Positions 1-6,010 are shown, counted from the first letter of the stretch. The stretch is DNA of 9,158 nt from Anaerolineales bacterium (GCA_030606845.1 JAUWFP010000069.1:1-9158); one strand, 5' to 3'. The notes: generated by a model from the letters alone, not told the origin. Made by a program: numbers and translations.

Positions 1-945
1 TCGACCACGAGCGCGGCGACGACCACCTTATGGACCGGCCGCAGCCCTGCCGAGCACGGCATTCTGGGGTATGAGATCTTCCTAAAAGAGTACGGCCTGG
101 TCGCGAATATGATTAATCACTCACCGGCTGCATTCGAAGGTCGTGCAGGGCTGCTCTACTCAGCGGGTCTGGACCCGGAGAGCTTCCTGCCCGTCCCGAC
201 CGTAGGACCGCATCTGGTGGAAGCGGATATCGAGCCGCATGCCTTCCTCCATTACAGCATCAGCGGATCAGGTCTCTCGCGGATGCATTACCGCGACGTC
301 CAACTCCATTCCTTCGGCGGTATCCCGGATCTCTGGATCGGTGTGCGCAGGCTCGCCGATCAACCAATACGCAAGAAACGCTATATCTGGGTTTATTATG
401 GTGAGGTGGACGGACTTTCCCACCGCCATGGGCCGGATTCTGAACAAGCGCAGGCGGACTTTGCATCCTTCACTTCTTCGATGATGGAAGACTTCGTCCG
501 CCAGATGAGCCCCGAGGTCGGTGCGAAAACCCTGCTCCTGCTCTTTGCCGACCACGGGCAGATCACCACCCACAAAGATCCCAATTTCGAACTGCGCAAC
601 CACCCCGATCTTACCGAGCGGCTTCACATCCTCCCCACCGGGGAAAATCGCCTCCCGTACCTTTACCTGCGTCCCGGCCAAGACGAGGCCGTCAATGAAT
701 ATATACAAAAGACCTGGGCGGATTCTTTTACGACCATCCCCTCTGGCCACGCACTCAAAGCCGGTTTGTTTGGTCCTGGCGTCCCTGCCCCATCCTCACC
801 CGACCGCCTCGGAGATATCACCATCCTCACCCACGGGGACGCCTATATGTGGTGGGCGAACAAGGAGAACCCACTTATCGGGCGGCACGGCGGCCTATCA
901 AGTGAGGAGATGCTCGTGCCTCTACTGGCCACCCGCCTGGGTTGA
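1..945 (+). CDS. Alkaline phosphatase superfamily protein (PglZ / nucleotide phosphodiesterase-like), 5' end outside window
   Basis: The frame is open from base 1, so the gene starts upstream; 314 residues and the TGA stop are visible. The first ATG, at 109, is internal: the residues before it read as family sequence, STTSAATTTLWTG at 1-13, which resembles the nucleophile region (PSTT-type threonine) of type I phosphodiesterase/nucleotide pyrophosphatase enzymes. Likely metal ligands follow: D137 with H141 and H143 in VDGLSHRHG, D184-H185 in FADHGQ, and H296 in GRHGGLSSEEM. The last of these closely resembles the C-terminal HGG(L)SxEEM signature of PglZ and related alkaline phosphatases. The family uses two zinc ions to hydrolyse phosphomono- or diesters. 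The substrate cannot be read here. No membrane segment is visible in this part. The gene converges on the SPFH gene, separated by one hairpin terminator. Superfamily is confident; the exact subfamily is not. Confidence 0.88.
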   Translation, partial: STTSAATTTLWTGRSPAEHGILGYEIFLKEYGLVANMINHSPAAFEGRAGLLYSAGLDPESFLPVPTVGPHLVEADIEPHAFLHYSISGSGLSRMHYRDVQLHSFGGIPDLWIGVRRLADQPIRKKRYIWVYYGEVDGLSHRHGPDSEQAQADFASFTSSMMEDFVRQMSPEVGAKTLLLLFADHGQITTHKDPNFELRNHPDLTERLHILPTGENRLPYLYLRPGQDEAVNEYIQKTWADSFTTIPSGHALKAGLFGPGVPAPSSPDRLGDITILTHGDAYMWWANKENPLIGRHGGLSSEEMLVPLLATRLG

Positions 946-986
946 CTTGCAGGTCCGCAGCCTTCTCGACTTCTAAACCCTAATTT

Positions 987-1031
987 AAAAAAAACCACCC
1001 CCAATTCCTCGATAAAAAGGAGTTGGGGGTG
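987..1031 (-). terminator. Rho-independent terminator of the SPFH gene
   Basis: A 13-bp stem (996-1008 with 1019-1031, one imperfect pair) encloses a 10-nt loop. Read on the minus strand it is followed at once by eight T (987-994), the classic intrinsic terminator layout, about 25 nt past the SPFH stop. On the plus strand no T tract follows. The imperfect position is G-U in plus-strand RNA and C-A in minus-strand RNA. The phosphatase gene may therefore share the hairpin, but without a U tract. Confidence 0.82.
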
Positions 1032-1055
1032 TAAAAGACTCTCTACACTACGTTT

Positions 1056-2078
1056 CTACGGCGTGATCCCACTCCCCAATTCTGGTAAAGGCAGCAGGAA
1101 GGGATTATCCGACGGGATCAGCATTACCTGGATACCCGGCGATAATTTCTGGATGTATTCAAACGTCAGCAAATCGGGGTTTCCCCTCAGAGCGGAAGCG
1201 ATGAGATCGAGTGCTTCTTTCTCAGCTTCGGCCTCAATGACACGCGCTAGGGCCCGACCTTCGGCCTCGATTACTGCCGCATCAGCCTGACCTTGAGCAA
1301 CTTTCCGCGCCTGCTCAGCCTCCTGCTCGCGCTGCTCGACGACGAAGGCCGCCTGCTGTGCCAGCTGCTCGGCGATCTGCTTCTGCTCAACGGAATCAGC
1401 GTACTCTTCGGAGAAAGCGATGTTGCGTAGCACGAATTCATGCAGGATCAACCCGCCTTCTCCCAAGGACTTATCCATGGCGATCCGGATCAATTCGCTC
1501 AGTGCAAATCTCTCTGTGCTGTAAACTTCCTCGATGGCAAACTGCGAGACAGCGTCGCGGATCAGACCTCGTGAAACCGGTCGGATGAGATTATCGATGT
1601 AGAGCCCGTTCCACTTAATGTGTTGCTCGACAGTTTGAGAGGGGTCGATTGAGAAAATCACGGAGGCGTCTACTCTGACGACCTGACCGTCTGACGTTCG
1701 CGCCTCAACCGAGTCGTCGCCCCGGATCAGACCTTCCTCCGGCGCGATGGACATCGTGTATGTTTGGCGCGAGATGGGGTAGGTGACGACATTCTCAAGG
1801 AAGGGTATAACCCAATTTAAGCCAGGTTGAAGGGCTTCAGATCGAACACCCCCTTCAGCGACGGTGATCACGACTCCCCGATCAGTGGGCTGGATGAAAA
1901 TCAGGCCCGCACTGACAGTTGAAAGAACCAGAGCGAGCACGATTATTCCTATGACGATGGCGCCCGCTGCCTTGAACTGCTGCCCGCGCGCGGCGCGGAC
2001 GATTGCCAGCCCAATTACGACTAACGCGGCGACCCAAGCCATTGTGGCTAGCGCCGAAAGCAATGTTGCGACGTTCAT
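1056..2078 (-). CDS. SPFH / prohibitin (band 7) family membrane protein
   Basis: 340 residues. Two hydrophobic segments lie at about 8-28 and 36-61, then a band-7/SPFH domain at about 62-230: PTDRGVV, the GLNWVIPF turn that aligns with the family's G-hP-F motif, RTSDGQVVRVD, and a VEQKQIAEQLAQQ segment. An Ala/Glu/Gln-rich coiled coil runs at about 225-295, and the tail is Pro/Leu-rich. Members form ring or cage oligomers on membranes and organise proteases or lipid domains. The particular partner here is unknown. The ATG at 2078 is set by a strong AAGGAGG site (2084-2090) 5 nt upstream. The N-terminal pair of membrane segments is one more than simple prohibitins carry, so the SPFH domain side should be predicted carefully. 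A terminator lies directly downstream. The gene lies 210 nt after dtd, with a probable promoter between them, so it is probably separately transcribed. Confidence 0.92.
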   Translation of the reverse strand: MNVATLLSALATMAWVAALVVIGLAIVRAARGQQFKAAGAIVIGIIVLALVLSTVSAGLIFIQPTDRGVVITVAEGGVRSEALQPGLNWVIPFLENVVTYPISRQTYTMSIAPEEGLIRGDDSVEARTSDGQVVRVDASVIFSIDPSQTVEQHIKWNGLYIDNLIRPVSRGLIRDAVSQFAIEEVYSTERFALSELIRIAMDKSLGEGGLILHEFVLRNIAFSEEYADSVEQKQIAEQLAQQAAFVVEQREQEAEQARKVAQGQADAAVIEAEGRALARVIEAEAEKEALDLIASALRGNPDLLTFEYIQKLSPGIQVMLIPSDNPFLLPLPELGSGITP

Positions 2079-2137
2079 TTACTCCTCCTTTATGGTTGCT
2101 CTAGAAACCAGGATCGATACATTTTTGATCCCCGCAG

Positions 2138-2146
2138 ATTGTACCA
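2138..2146 (-). promoter_or_regulatory. Candidate extended -10 promoter of the SPFH gene
   Basis: The minus strand reads TGGTACAAT, a TGn-extended -10 with five of six consensus bases in TACAAT. It lies about 60 nt before the SPFH start. No convincing -35 sits at 16-18 nt, which is tolerated by extended -10 promoters. The leader would be roughly 50 nt. Confidence 0.45.
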
Positions 2147-2229
2147 CGCAGGAGTTGACACTCCGGACGGTAAGCTGACATGGACCTGCCATCAGTGACT
2201 GTTTTTCCCCAACAATCCTGTTATAACCG

Positions 2230-2267
2230 CACGTTGGAATCGATGCACCTGTTAACCAGCCAACGTG
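2230..2267. repeat. Spaced 8-bp inverted repeat between dtd and the SPFH gene
   Basis: CACGTTGG (2230-2237) and CCAACGTG (2260-2267) are perfect inverted copies around a 22-nt spacer that itself contains the palindrome GTTAAC. No T tract follows on either strand, so it is not a standard terminator. It may be a regulator site upstream of the SPFH promoter, or chance. Confidence 0.35.
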
Positions 2268-2288
2268 TCCATCACCGCCGATCCTCTG

Positions 2289-2738
2289 TTATGCCTGGGG
2301 GTCACGCTCAAGAATGATCGTTACCGGACCATCATTCTCGATTTCAACGAGCATGTGGGCGCCGAAGACCCCTTTCTGTACGGAAACGCCCAACCCTCCC
2401 ATGTGGTCGACAAAATGATCGACAAGCGGCTGGGCGATCTCCGGAGGGGCGGCATTGATGAAGCTGGGGCGGCGACCTTTGCGTGTGTCGGCGTAGAGGG
2501 TGAACTGTGAAACCACGAGCACTTCGCCAGCCACATCTTGTACAGATAGATTCGTTTTGCCCTGTTCGTCCTCAAATACGCGCAGGACGGCGCACTTTTC
2601 CGCCAACCACTCCGCTTCACTCGTCGTATCGGCTTGCCCGACGCCGATAAGGATGACCAAGCCGCGTTCAATTACGGCAATCGTATCGCCGTCAACCAAA
2701 ACTCGACTGCGTCGAACACGCTGAAGGACAACTTTCAC
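2289..2738 (-). CDS. dtd: D-aminoacyl-tRNA deacylase (DTD)
   Basis: 149 residues, the usual length of bacterial DTD, and colinear with the family from MKVVLQRV to the end. The enzyme removes D-amino acids (and glycine mischarged on tRNA-Ala) from tRNA in the cytoplasm, protecting translation. Both active-site signatures are present: SQFTL at 77-81 and GPVT at 137-140. The latter contains the Gly-cisPro (G137-P138) that reaches across the dimer into the partner's site and enforces chirality. The start is GTG at 2738: it has AGGAG at 2749-2753, 10 nt upstream, and an in-frame TGA lies two codons before it. It follows the selenoprotein gene on the same strand after 72 nt, with no terminator seen between them, so the two are probably co-transcribed. 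Nothing looks truncated. Confidence 0.97.
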   Translation of the reverse strand: MKVVLQRVRRSRVLVDGDTIAVIERGLVILIGVGQADTTSEAEWLAEKCAVLRVFEDEQGKTNLSVQDVAGEVLVVSQFTLYADTRKGRRPSFINAAPPEIAQPLVDHFVDHMGGLGVSVQKGVFGAHMLVEIENDGPVTIILERDPQA

Positions 2739-2810
2739 TGATCAATTTCTCCTGCAAAGGTCGAGAGCAGCGGCAAGATCAACCCTGTTAAAGTGAACCC
2801 GATCCATTTT

Positions 2811-3047
2811 CTAAAGCACCTCTCCAACAAGCCTTGAAAGCTCCCCCTTCTCCACATGCCTGCCTGTGGCGAGCTTGGAATACACCAGCTTATCATCGAC
2901 GATAACCTCAAATTTTCCCCCATCCGCAGGGATGAGCTTGATGGAATCGATTTTAAATTCGTAGGCGTTTAATAGTTCTGCCATCGCACCGATGGCCCGG
3001 TCCGTATAGTGTCAAGCTGCGCAATATTCAATCGAGATAGTGACCAT
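2811..3047 (-). CDS. SelW/Rdx-family selenoprotein with in-frame UGA (CxxU)
   Basis: From ATG 3047 to TAG 2811 there are 78 codons plus stop, if the TGA at codon 12 (3014-3012) is read as selenocysteine. Before it the protein reads MVTISIEYCAA. After it come HYTDRAIGAM, a helix ending AELLNAYEFK, then FEVIVDDKLVYSKLATGRH and KGEL. This is the whole thioredoxin-like SelW/SelT/SelH (Rdx) fold: beta strand, CxxC/U loop, helix, then a strand-turn-strand with the usual F-V-G-V-SK-TGR pattern. C9-A10-A11-U12 is the CxxU redox pair. GGAGG (3052-3056) sits 4 nt before the ATG and a promoter lies further upstream. A SECIS-like hairpin follows the UGA. Members are small thiol-redox proteins of uncertain substrate. 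Standard gene calling would miss it, or report only 2811-2984 from the internal ATG (M22). Cys is common at this position in relatives, so a TGA from a TGC or TGT sequence error is the main alternative; the hairpin argues against it. dtd follows 72 nt downstream. Confidence 0.88.
2980..2996 (-). promoter_or_regulatory. Bacterial SECIS-like hairpin directing UGA recoding
   Basis: In the mRNA sense, GCCATCG and CGATGGC form a perfect 7-bp stem closed by the triloop GTG (2989-2987). The stem starts 15 nt after the UGA and the loop 22 nt after it. Known bacterial SECIS elements lie inside the coding region just downstream of UGA, with a short apical loop and a G among its first loop bases; here the first loop base is G. 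SelB with GTP and Sec-tRNA would bind it. The hairpin codes for residues A18 to A23. Confidence 0.75.
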
Positions 3048-3098
3048 GATTCCTCCACATCCTACATTGTCATGGGTTTTGGCGCTTAATTGCAGAGG

Positions 3099-3129
3099 AG
3101 TATATCGCATGTTGGTGATGCTGGGTCAA
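3099..3129 (-). promoter_or_regulatory. Candidate promoter of the selenoprotein-dtd unit
   Basis: On the minus strand a -35-like TTGACC (3129-3124) and a -10-like TATACT (3104-3099) are separated by 19 nt. The shifted -10 GATATA gives 17 nt and is preceded by TG at the extended position. The predicted leader is about 45 nt. The repeat cluster begins only 8 bp upstream of the -35 box. Confidence 0.5.
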
Positions 3130-3137
3130 TATTAAGG

Positions 3138-3196
3138 GGGATTTCTCGGTCGCCGGGCTTGTCCTGAGCTTGTCGAAGGGCTCACTCGAAATGACA
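3138..3196 (-). repeat. TGTCATTTC-type palindromic repeat, copy A1 (long, diverged core)
   Basis: Read on the minus strand it opens with TGTCATTTCGAG and closes with CGAGAAATCCC, the same ends as copies A2, A3 and B2. The core is about 35 nt and includes a TTCGACAAGCTCAGGAC segment. It is opposed to copy A2 26 bp away, so the two could form one large hairpin. No coding potential is supported. Confidence 0.75.
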
Positions 3197-3221
3197 GTTG
3201 GAGGCGAACCTTATAACTTTG

Positions 3222-3257
3222 TGTCATTTCGAACCCCCGGAGGGGGTGAGAAATCCC
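3222..3257 (+). repeat. TGTCATTTC-type palindromic repeat, copy A2
   Basis: 36 bp running from TGTCATTTC to GAAATCCC. It folds as an outer ATTTC/GAAAT stem (3226-3230 with 3250-3254), opposed GA dinucleotides, then a 6-bp ACCCCC/GGGGGT stem with triloop GGA (3239-3241). The inner stem differs from that in the other copies yet pairs perfectly. Confidence 0.8.
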
Positions 3258-3342
3258 TGAAACGATTCAATTGCTTGTTCAAGAAACGAAGGAAGTGAGT
3301 CCATTCGGTTCACGAGAAGGAGTCTTCCATTGCAGCATCCTG

Positions 3343-3370
3343 GGGATTTCTCGCTATGCTCGAAATGACA
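3343..3370 (-). repeat. TGTCATTTC-type palindromic repeat, copy A3
   Basis: 28 bp. On the minus strand it has the same TGTCATTTC start and GAAATCCC end as A2 and B2, opposed GA dinucleotides, a 2-bp GC/GC inner stem and triloop ATA. It is separated from A2 by 85 bp of unexplained AT-balanced sequence in which no gene is seen. Confidence 0.78.
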
Positions 3371-3395
3371 AAAAAGGCGAAGGCATTGCCGCGCG

Positions 3396-3505
3396 TGTCA
3401 TTGCGAGGAGCCCGTCAGGGCGACGTGGCAATCTCCGCGCAAGATAAGGATGAGATTGCTTCGCGGAGTTTAGCCTGAGCGAAGTCGAATGAGCTCGCAA
3501 TGACA
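3396..3505 (+). repeat. 110-bp composite palindromic element, copy A4
   Basis: The element begins TGTCATTGCGAG and ends with its exact inverse complement CTCGCAATGACA. It is two hairpin units facing each other: unit 1 at 3396-3435 (ATTGC/GCAAT outer stem, inner GCCC/GGGC around GTCA) and unit 2 at 3452-3505 (ATTGC/GCAAT, then TTCGC/GCGAA). They are joined by a 16-nt linker; CAATCTC and GAGATTG also pair across it. The element matches 6304-6413 at 108 of 110 positions in inverted orientation. It carries no ORF, which fits a small non-autonomous MITE- or REP-like element. It ends 15 bp before the YtxH -35 box. Confidence 0.9.
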
Positions 3506-3519
3506 TTAAGAGGCAGGTC

Positions 3520-3548
3520 TTGGTTAACGGCAAGAACTGCGCGATAAT
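3520..3548 (+). promoter_or_regulatory. Candidate promoter of the YtxH-like gene
   Basis: TTGGTT (3520-3525), a 17-nt spacer and GATAAT (3543-3548, five of six consensus bases). The start of transcription would fall near 3555, giving a leader of roughly 18 nt. The -35 match is weak but the spacing is ideal. Confidence 0.55.
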
Positions 3549-3561
3549 CTCTCTGAGATTA
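3545..3561. promoter_or_regulatory. Possible operator: 7-bp dyad over the -10 and start region of the YtxH-like gene
   Basis: TAATCTC (3545-3551) and GAGATTA (3555-3561) form a perfect 17-bp dyad around TCT. It overlaps the -10 box and runs into the first base of the AGGAGG ribosome site. A DNA-binding repressor placed here would block polymerase. The mRNA probably starts within it, so an RNA hairpin is less likely. No regulator is identified. Confidence 0.35.
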
Positions 3562-3572
3562 GGAGGTTCCCT

Positions 3573-3794
3573 ATGCGCAATTTTTCCACCTTCATTGTCG
3601 GCGCCGTATGTGGTGCGCTTGTTGGATCCGTCATCGGCTTACTGCTTGCCCCTGAATCGGGGGAAAAGCTTCGACAGCAGATCAGCGAACGAACCGGAGC
3701 CTTCCGCGACGAGGTCCAGAGTGCTTATACGGCTCGTTTAACCCAATTAGAAACAGAACTCGAGAAACTTCGCAAGCCTAAGAAAGCGGTTTAG
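3573..3794 (+). CDS. YtxH-like small membrane protein
   Basis: 73 residues. A glycine-rich hydrophobic segment (about 6-26, FIVGAVCGALVGSVIGLLLA) is followed at once by APESGEKLRQQI and then a charged amphipathic helix to the C-terminus (about 30-68). This is the YtxH/gas-vesicle-protein-like layout: short N-terminal membrane helix, the A-P-x-S-G-x-x-x-R signature, cytoplasmic coiled coil. Family members are linked to stress responses in Firmicutes; the biochemical role is not known. AGGAGG (3561-3566) lies 6 nt before ATG 3573, which fixes the start. The gene is monocistronic between its own promoter and a shared terminator. It is transcribed divergently from the selenoprotein gene across the repeat cluster and converges on the peptidase gene. 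Confidence 0.85.
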   Translation: MRNFSTFIVGAVCGALVGSVIGLLLAPESGEKLRQQISERTGAFRDEVQSAYTARLTQLETELEKLRKPKKAV

Positions 3795-3825
3795 AGTTTC
3801 GTACAAGCTCTGAACATCGTACTAG

Positions 3826-3858
3826 AAAAACCGGACATAGCTACTGCTATGCCCGGTT
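3826..3858. terminator. Bidirectional rho-independent terminator
   Basis: A 13-bp stem (3829-3841 with 3846-3858) has a TACT loop and one imperfect pair at 3835/3852. On the minus strand that pair is G-U and five T follow (3830-3826), serving the peptidase gene. On the plus strand the pair is A-C and a T-rich run follows from 3857, serving the YtxH-like gene that ends 34 nt before the stem. Confidence 0.82.
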
Positions 3859-3958
3859 CTATCTTCTTTACTAACTCGCTCAGTTTCCAATCCGGATGTG
3901 ACAAGAGAGTCATTTAAAACCAGTCGTCACCACAATCGCTGTAACGCCTTTGCCAAGG

Positions 3959-5980
3959 TTACTTTATTTCAACGATGTATGCCGCCGGCTGCCATGTATG
4001 GCGAGTCGTCGCCGTCACGATGAGAACCGCTTCCCGATTATCCTTATCGAATGTGATCTCAATTTCAGCATGGTTATTTTCATCCAGGGTTAGTTCACTG
4101 ATTTCTATCTCACGCCCCTGCTCTACGAGCACAACACCGTAGGTCTGCGGCAAGCGATTGTACAGACGCACAAAACCCGCCGCCTCCCAGCCGCCTTCAT
4201 CCGTCTCAAAATCTTCGAAATAATCAATCGCCTCAATTGAAAAATCGTCGATGAGCAGCCCATCACCGTTCACTGCGGCATCCGTGATGTACTCGAATCG
4301 TAGGAGAACTTCCTGCCCGGCAAATTCAGAGAGATCAACCGTCTCCTGAATCCATCGAGGTTCTTCCCCACCGCCGCTATACCCTGTATACGCCCAGCCA
4401 AAGGAGCTTCCCGAGAGGTCCTCAGCCGTACCGGAGGGCGTCTCGAGGATCTGCCATGTATCCCCGCCATCTGCGGAAACCTCGAGGTAGAGGTAATCCC
4501 ACCCCTCCTCGATGTCATACCATACCCAGTAGCTGGCCTCAACCGATCCGTCGACCTGCCGGAGGTCAAATGCGCGCGTCAAGGTCATATCCGACTCATC
4601 GCCGCGGTTTGACCAGAAAGTGAAGTCGCCGGAATAAGCTTCCCCTGGAAGCACCGGCACGACGGAGGCGCCATCAAACGAGAGCGAATAGGTGCCATCG
4701 CACTCGATCTGCATATAATCGATCCCATACTGGTTAACTTGCCGTTCCTGCGGTCCAGACGGGCAGGTAATTAAATGGTCGGTGAAACCCACTTGCGGGG
4801 CGACATAGGAATGGAAAGCATAACGACCGTCAGAGATAGAAGGATCCTTAACCAGCATGGCAATAGCCCAATCACGATGGACATCATCGGCATTGATCGG
4901 TGTACCTGTCTGGTTGTCGACGATGCCCATTGCCTCTAGCGTTCGATCTATCGAATCGAGACCGTTCTTCGGATCAGCCACCACCGCTTGCGTCGCCTCT
5001 GAGCCGAAGCGGTCGAGGAAATAGGTGACAAAAAGGAAGGCTTGTCCGTAATGTATAGGTCCATCCGTCGGCCAGTAAGTGAGCGCGAGATCGGGCTCAC
5101 TCGCATAGACATAGTCCCAACCGCCTACGTCAAAACCGCTCAAATGTGCCGCCAATTCAGAGAACCCTTCGTTCAACCACGTTTCTTCGTTCCGATCTAA
5201 GTTCCAGTGGATCATGTGTTGAAACTCATGAGCTAGGACTCCGTAGGTGAATTCCTGCCACAGTTCCACATTGTCCGCGCTCAAGTAGAACATCTCATGC
5301 CCATTGGAGTACTGGTGCGCAAGCGGGGATAGTTCGTCGACTGATGAATAATAACCCGCCACAGTGTCACCGAGGTTTGTCGCGTAAAGAATATAGAGAT
5401 GCACATCGCCATCGACACCGGGCGACCACTCACTGCCAAAGAAGGCCCTATTCGTAAGATAGGCACCCTCCTCGAAGTCGTCCACCAAGGCTTTTAAATC
5501 ATCTGGGTCAAAGTCCACACCCTGTTCCACCCAGAAGTACACGTGATCGGTTGCATAGACCATCTCGGCTTGAATTTCGAAGTTTTCGATCGTGTCGACA
5601 TTACTTACCCAGAAAGTATCGACGGTCCCGGCCGGGATGGGCATGGCACTCTCGGCCAAGATCCGGGGGACATCCTTTAGCCCGCGCAGGCGCTCGGCAA
5701 GTTCGATGGGCTCATTGATGGGCACGATCGTAGATGCCAGCTGCTCGAGAGTTAAATATGAGAGATCGATATCCTCAGGCTCCTCTGAAGGGGAGATCAG
5801 AGGCACACGTGTCGGCTCACGATCCTCAGGAATATACTCCGGTAGCCCCACCTGTTCTAGCGTGTCCACACTCCAACTGATAACCAGGAAAGTCGCCACT
5901 GAACAAGTCAGACACGCCGCCATGATGACAACCAGGGCAATGACAAACCACTTTACGTTTGAACTGCTATTCGAACCCAT
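3959..5980 (-). CDS. Membrane-anchored zinc metallopeptidase (HExxH, M30/M6 immune-inhibitor-A-like)
   Basis: 673 residues. An uncleaved signal anchor at about 11-36 is followed by an acidic, proline-rich linker (about 45-75). The bulk should therefore lie outside the membrane. The catalytic core at about 120-400 contains HEFQH at 251-255 (zinc ligands H251 and H255, base E252) and WLNEGFSE at 268-275, whose E271 is the likely third ligand. This pairing is typical of gluzincin-type peptidases related to hyicolysin (M30). A C-terminal jelly-roll region at about 450-585 (FWSNRGDESDMTL, VSADGGDTW, LLIDDFSI) resembles the MAM-like domain of M6 immune inhibitor A proteins. A final beta-rich domain spans about 600-673. 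The protein probably degrades extracellular protein; no substrate can be inferred. ATG 5980 has AGGAGGGG (5993-5986) 5 nt upstream. C23 and C26 sit in the anchor but the context (MAAC) is a poor lipobox. Family is confident at fold level, not at exact MEROPS level. Confidence 0.85.
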   Translation of the reverse strand: MGSNSSSNVKWFVIALVVIMAACLTCSVATFLVISWSVDTLEQVGLPEYIPEDREPTRVPLISPSEEPEDIDLSYLTLEQLASTIVPINEPIELAERLRGLKDVPRILAESAMPIPAGTVDTFWVSNVDTIENFEIQAEMVYATDHVYFWVEQGVDFDPDDLKALVDDFEEGAYLTNRAFFGSEWSPGVDGDVHLYILYATNLGDTVAGYYSSVDELSPLAHQYSNGHEMFYLSADNVELWQEFTYGVLAHEFQHMIHWNLDRNEETWLNEGFSELAAHLSGFDVGGWDYVYASEPDLALTYWPTDGPIHYGQAFLFVTYFLDRFGSEATQAVVADPKNGLDSIDRTLEAMGIVDNQTGTPINADDVHRDWAIAMLVKDPSISDGRYAFHSYVAPQVGFTDHLITCPSGPQERQVNQYGIDYMQIECDGTYSLSFDGASVVPVLPGEAYSGDFTFWSNRGDESDMTLTRAFDLRQVDGSVEASYWVWYDIEEGWDYLYLEVSADGGDTWQILETPSGTAEDLSGSSFGWAYTGYSGGGEEPRWIQETVDLSEFAGQEVLLRFEYITDAAVNGDGLLIDDFSIEAIDYFEDFETDEGGWEAAGFVRLYNRLPQTYGVVLVEQGREIEISELTLDENNHAEIEITFDKDNREAVLIVTATTRHTWQPAAYIVEIK

Positions 5981-6010
5981 CTAATCCCCTCCTGACGCAG
6001 AATTTCCAGC

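Noticed and set aside
109..111. ATG 109 as the start of the phosphatase gene
   Set aside because: The frame is open upstream to base 1 and encodes the conserved STTSAATTTLWTG nucleophile region, so this ATG is internal.
268..750. A 160-codon minus-strand open frame opposite the phosphatase gene
   Set aside because: It is antisense to a well-supported coding frame carrying the family's metal-binding motifs, and has no recognisable sequence of its own.
2155..2160. Perfect plus-strand TTGACA as a -35 box
   Set aside because: No acceptable -10 box lies 15-19 nt downstream and no plus-strand gene follows; it is within the SPFH promoter region on the other strand.
2735..2923. A 62-codon open frame on the minus strand
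   Set aside because: It overlaps the selenoprotein frame in another phase, runs into the dtd start, has no family-like sequence and no good ribosome site.
2811..3047. Reading the SelW-like locus as a pseudogene with a premature stop
   Set aside because: The TGA falls exactly at the CxxU position, the rest of the frame is intact with family-like sequence, and a SECIS-like hairpin follows. Decay would not place the stop so precisely.
3138..3505. CRISPR array
   Set aside because: The repeats vary in length, orientation and core, and the intervals are irregular; there are no uniform spacers and no cas genes.
5902..5913. Lipoprotein signal (Cys 23 or Cys 26) in the peptidase
   Set aside because: The residues before the cysteines do not fit a lipobox (Met at -3 for C23) and the hydrophobic stretch continues past them, which fits a signal anchor better.
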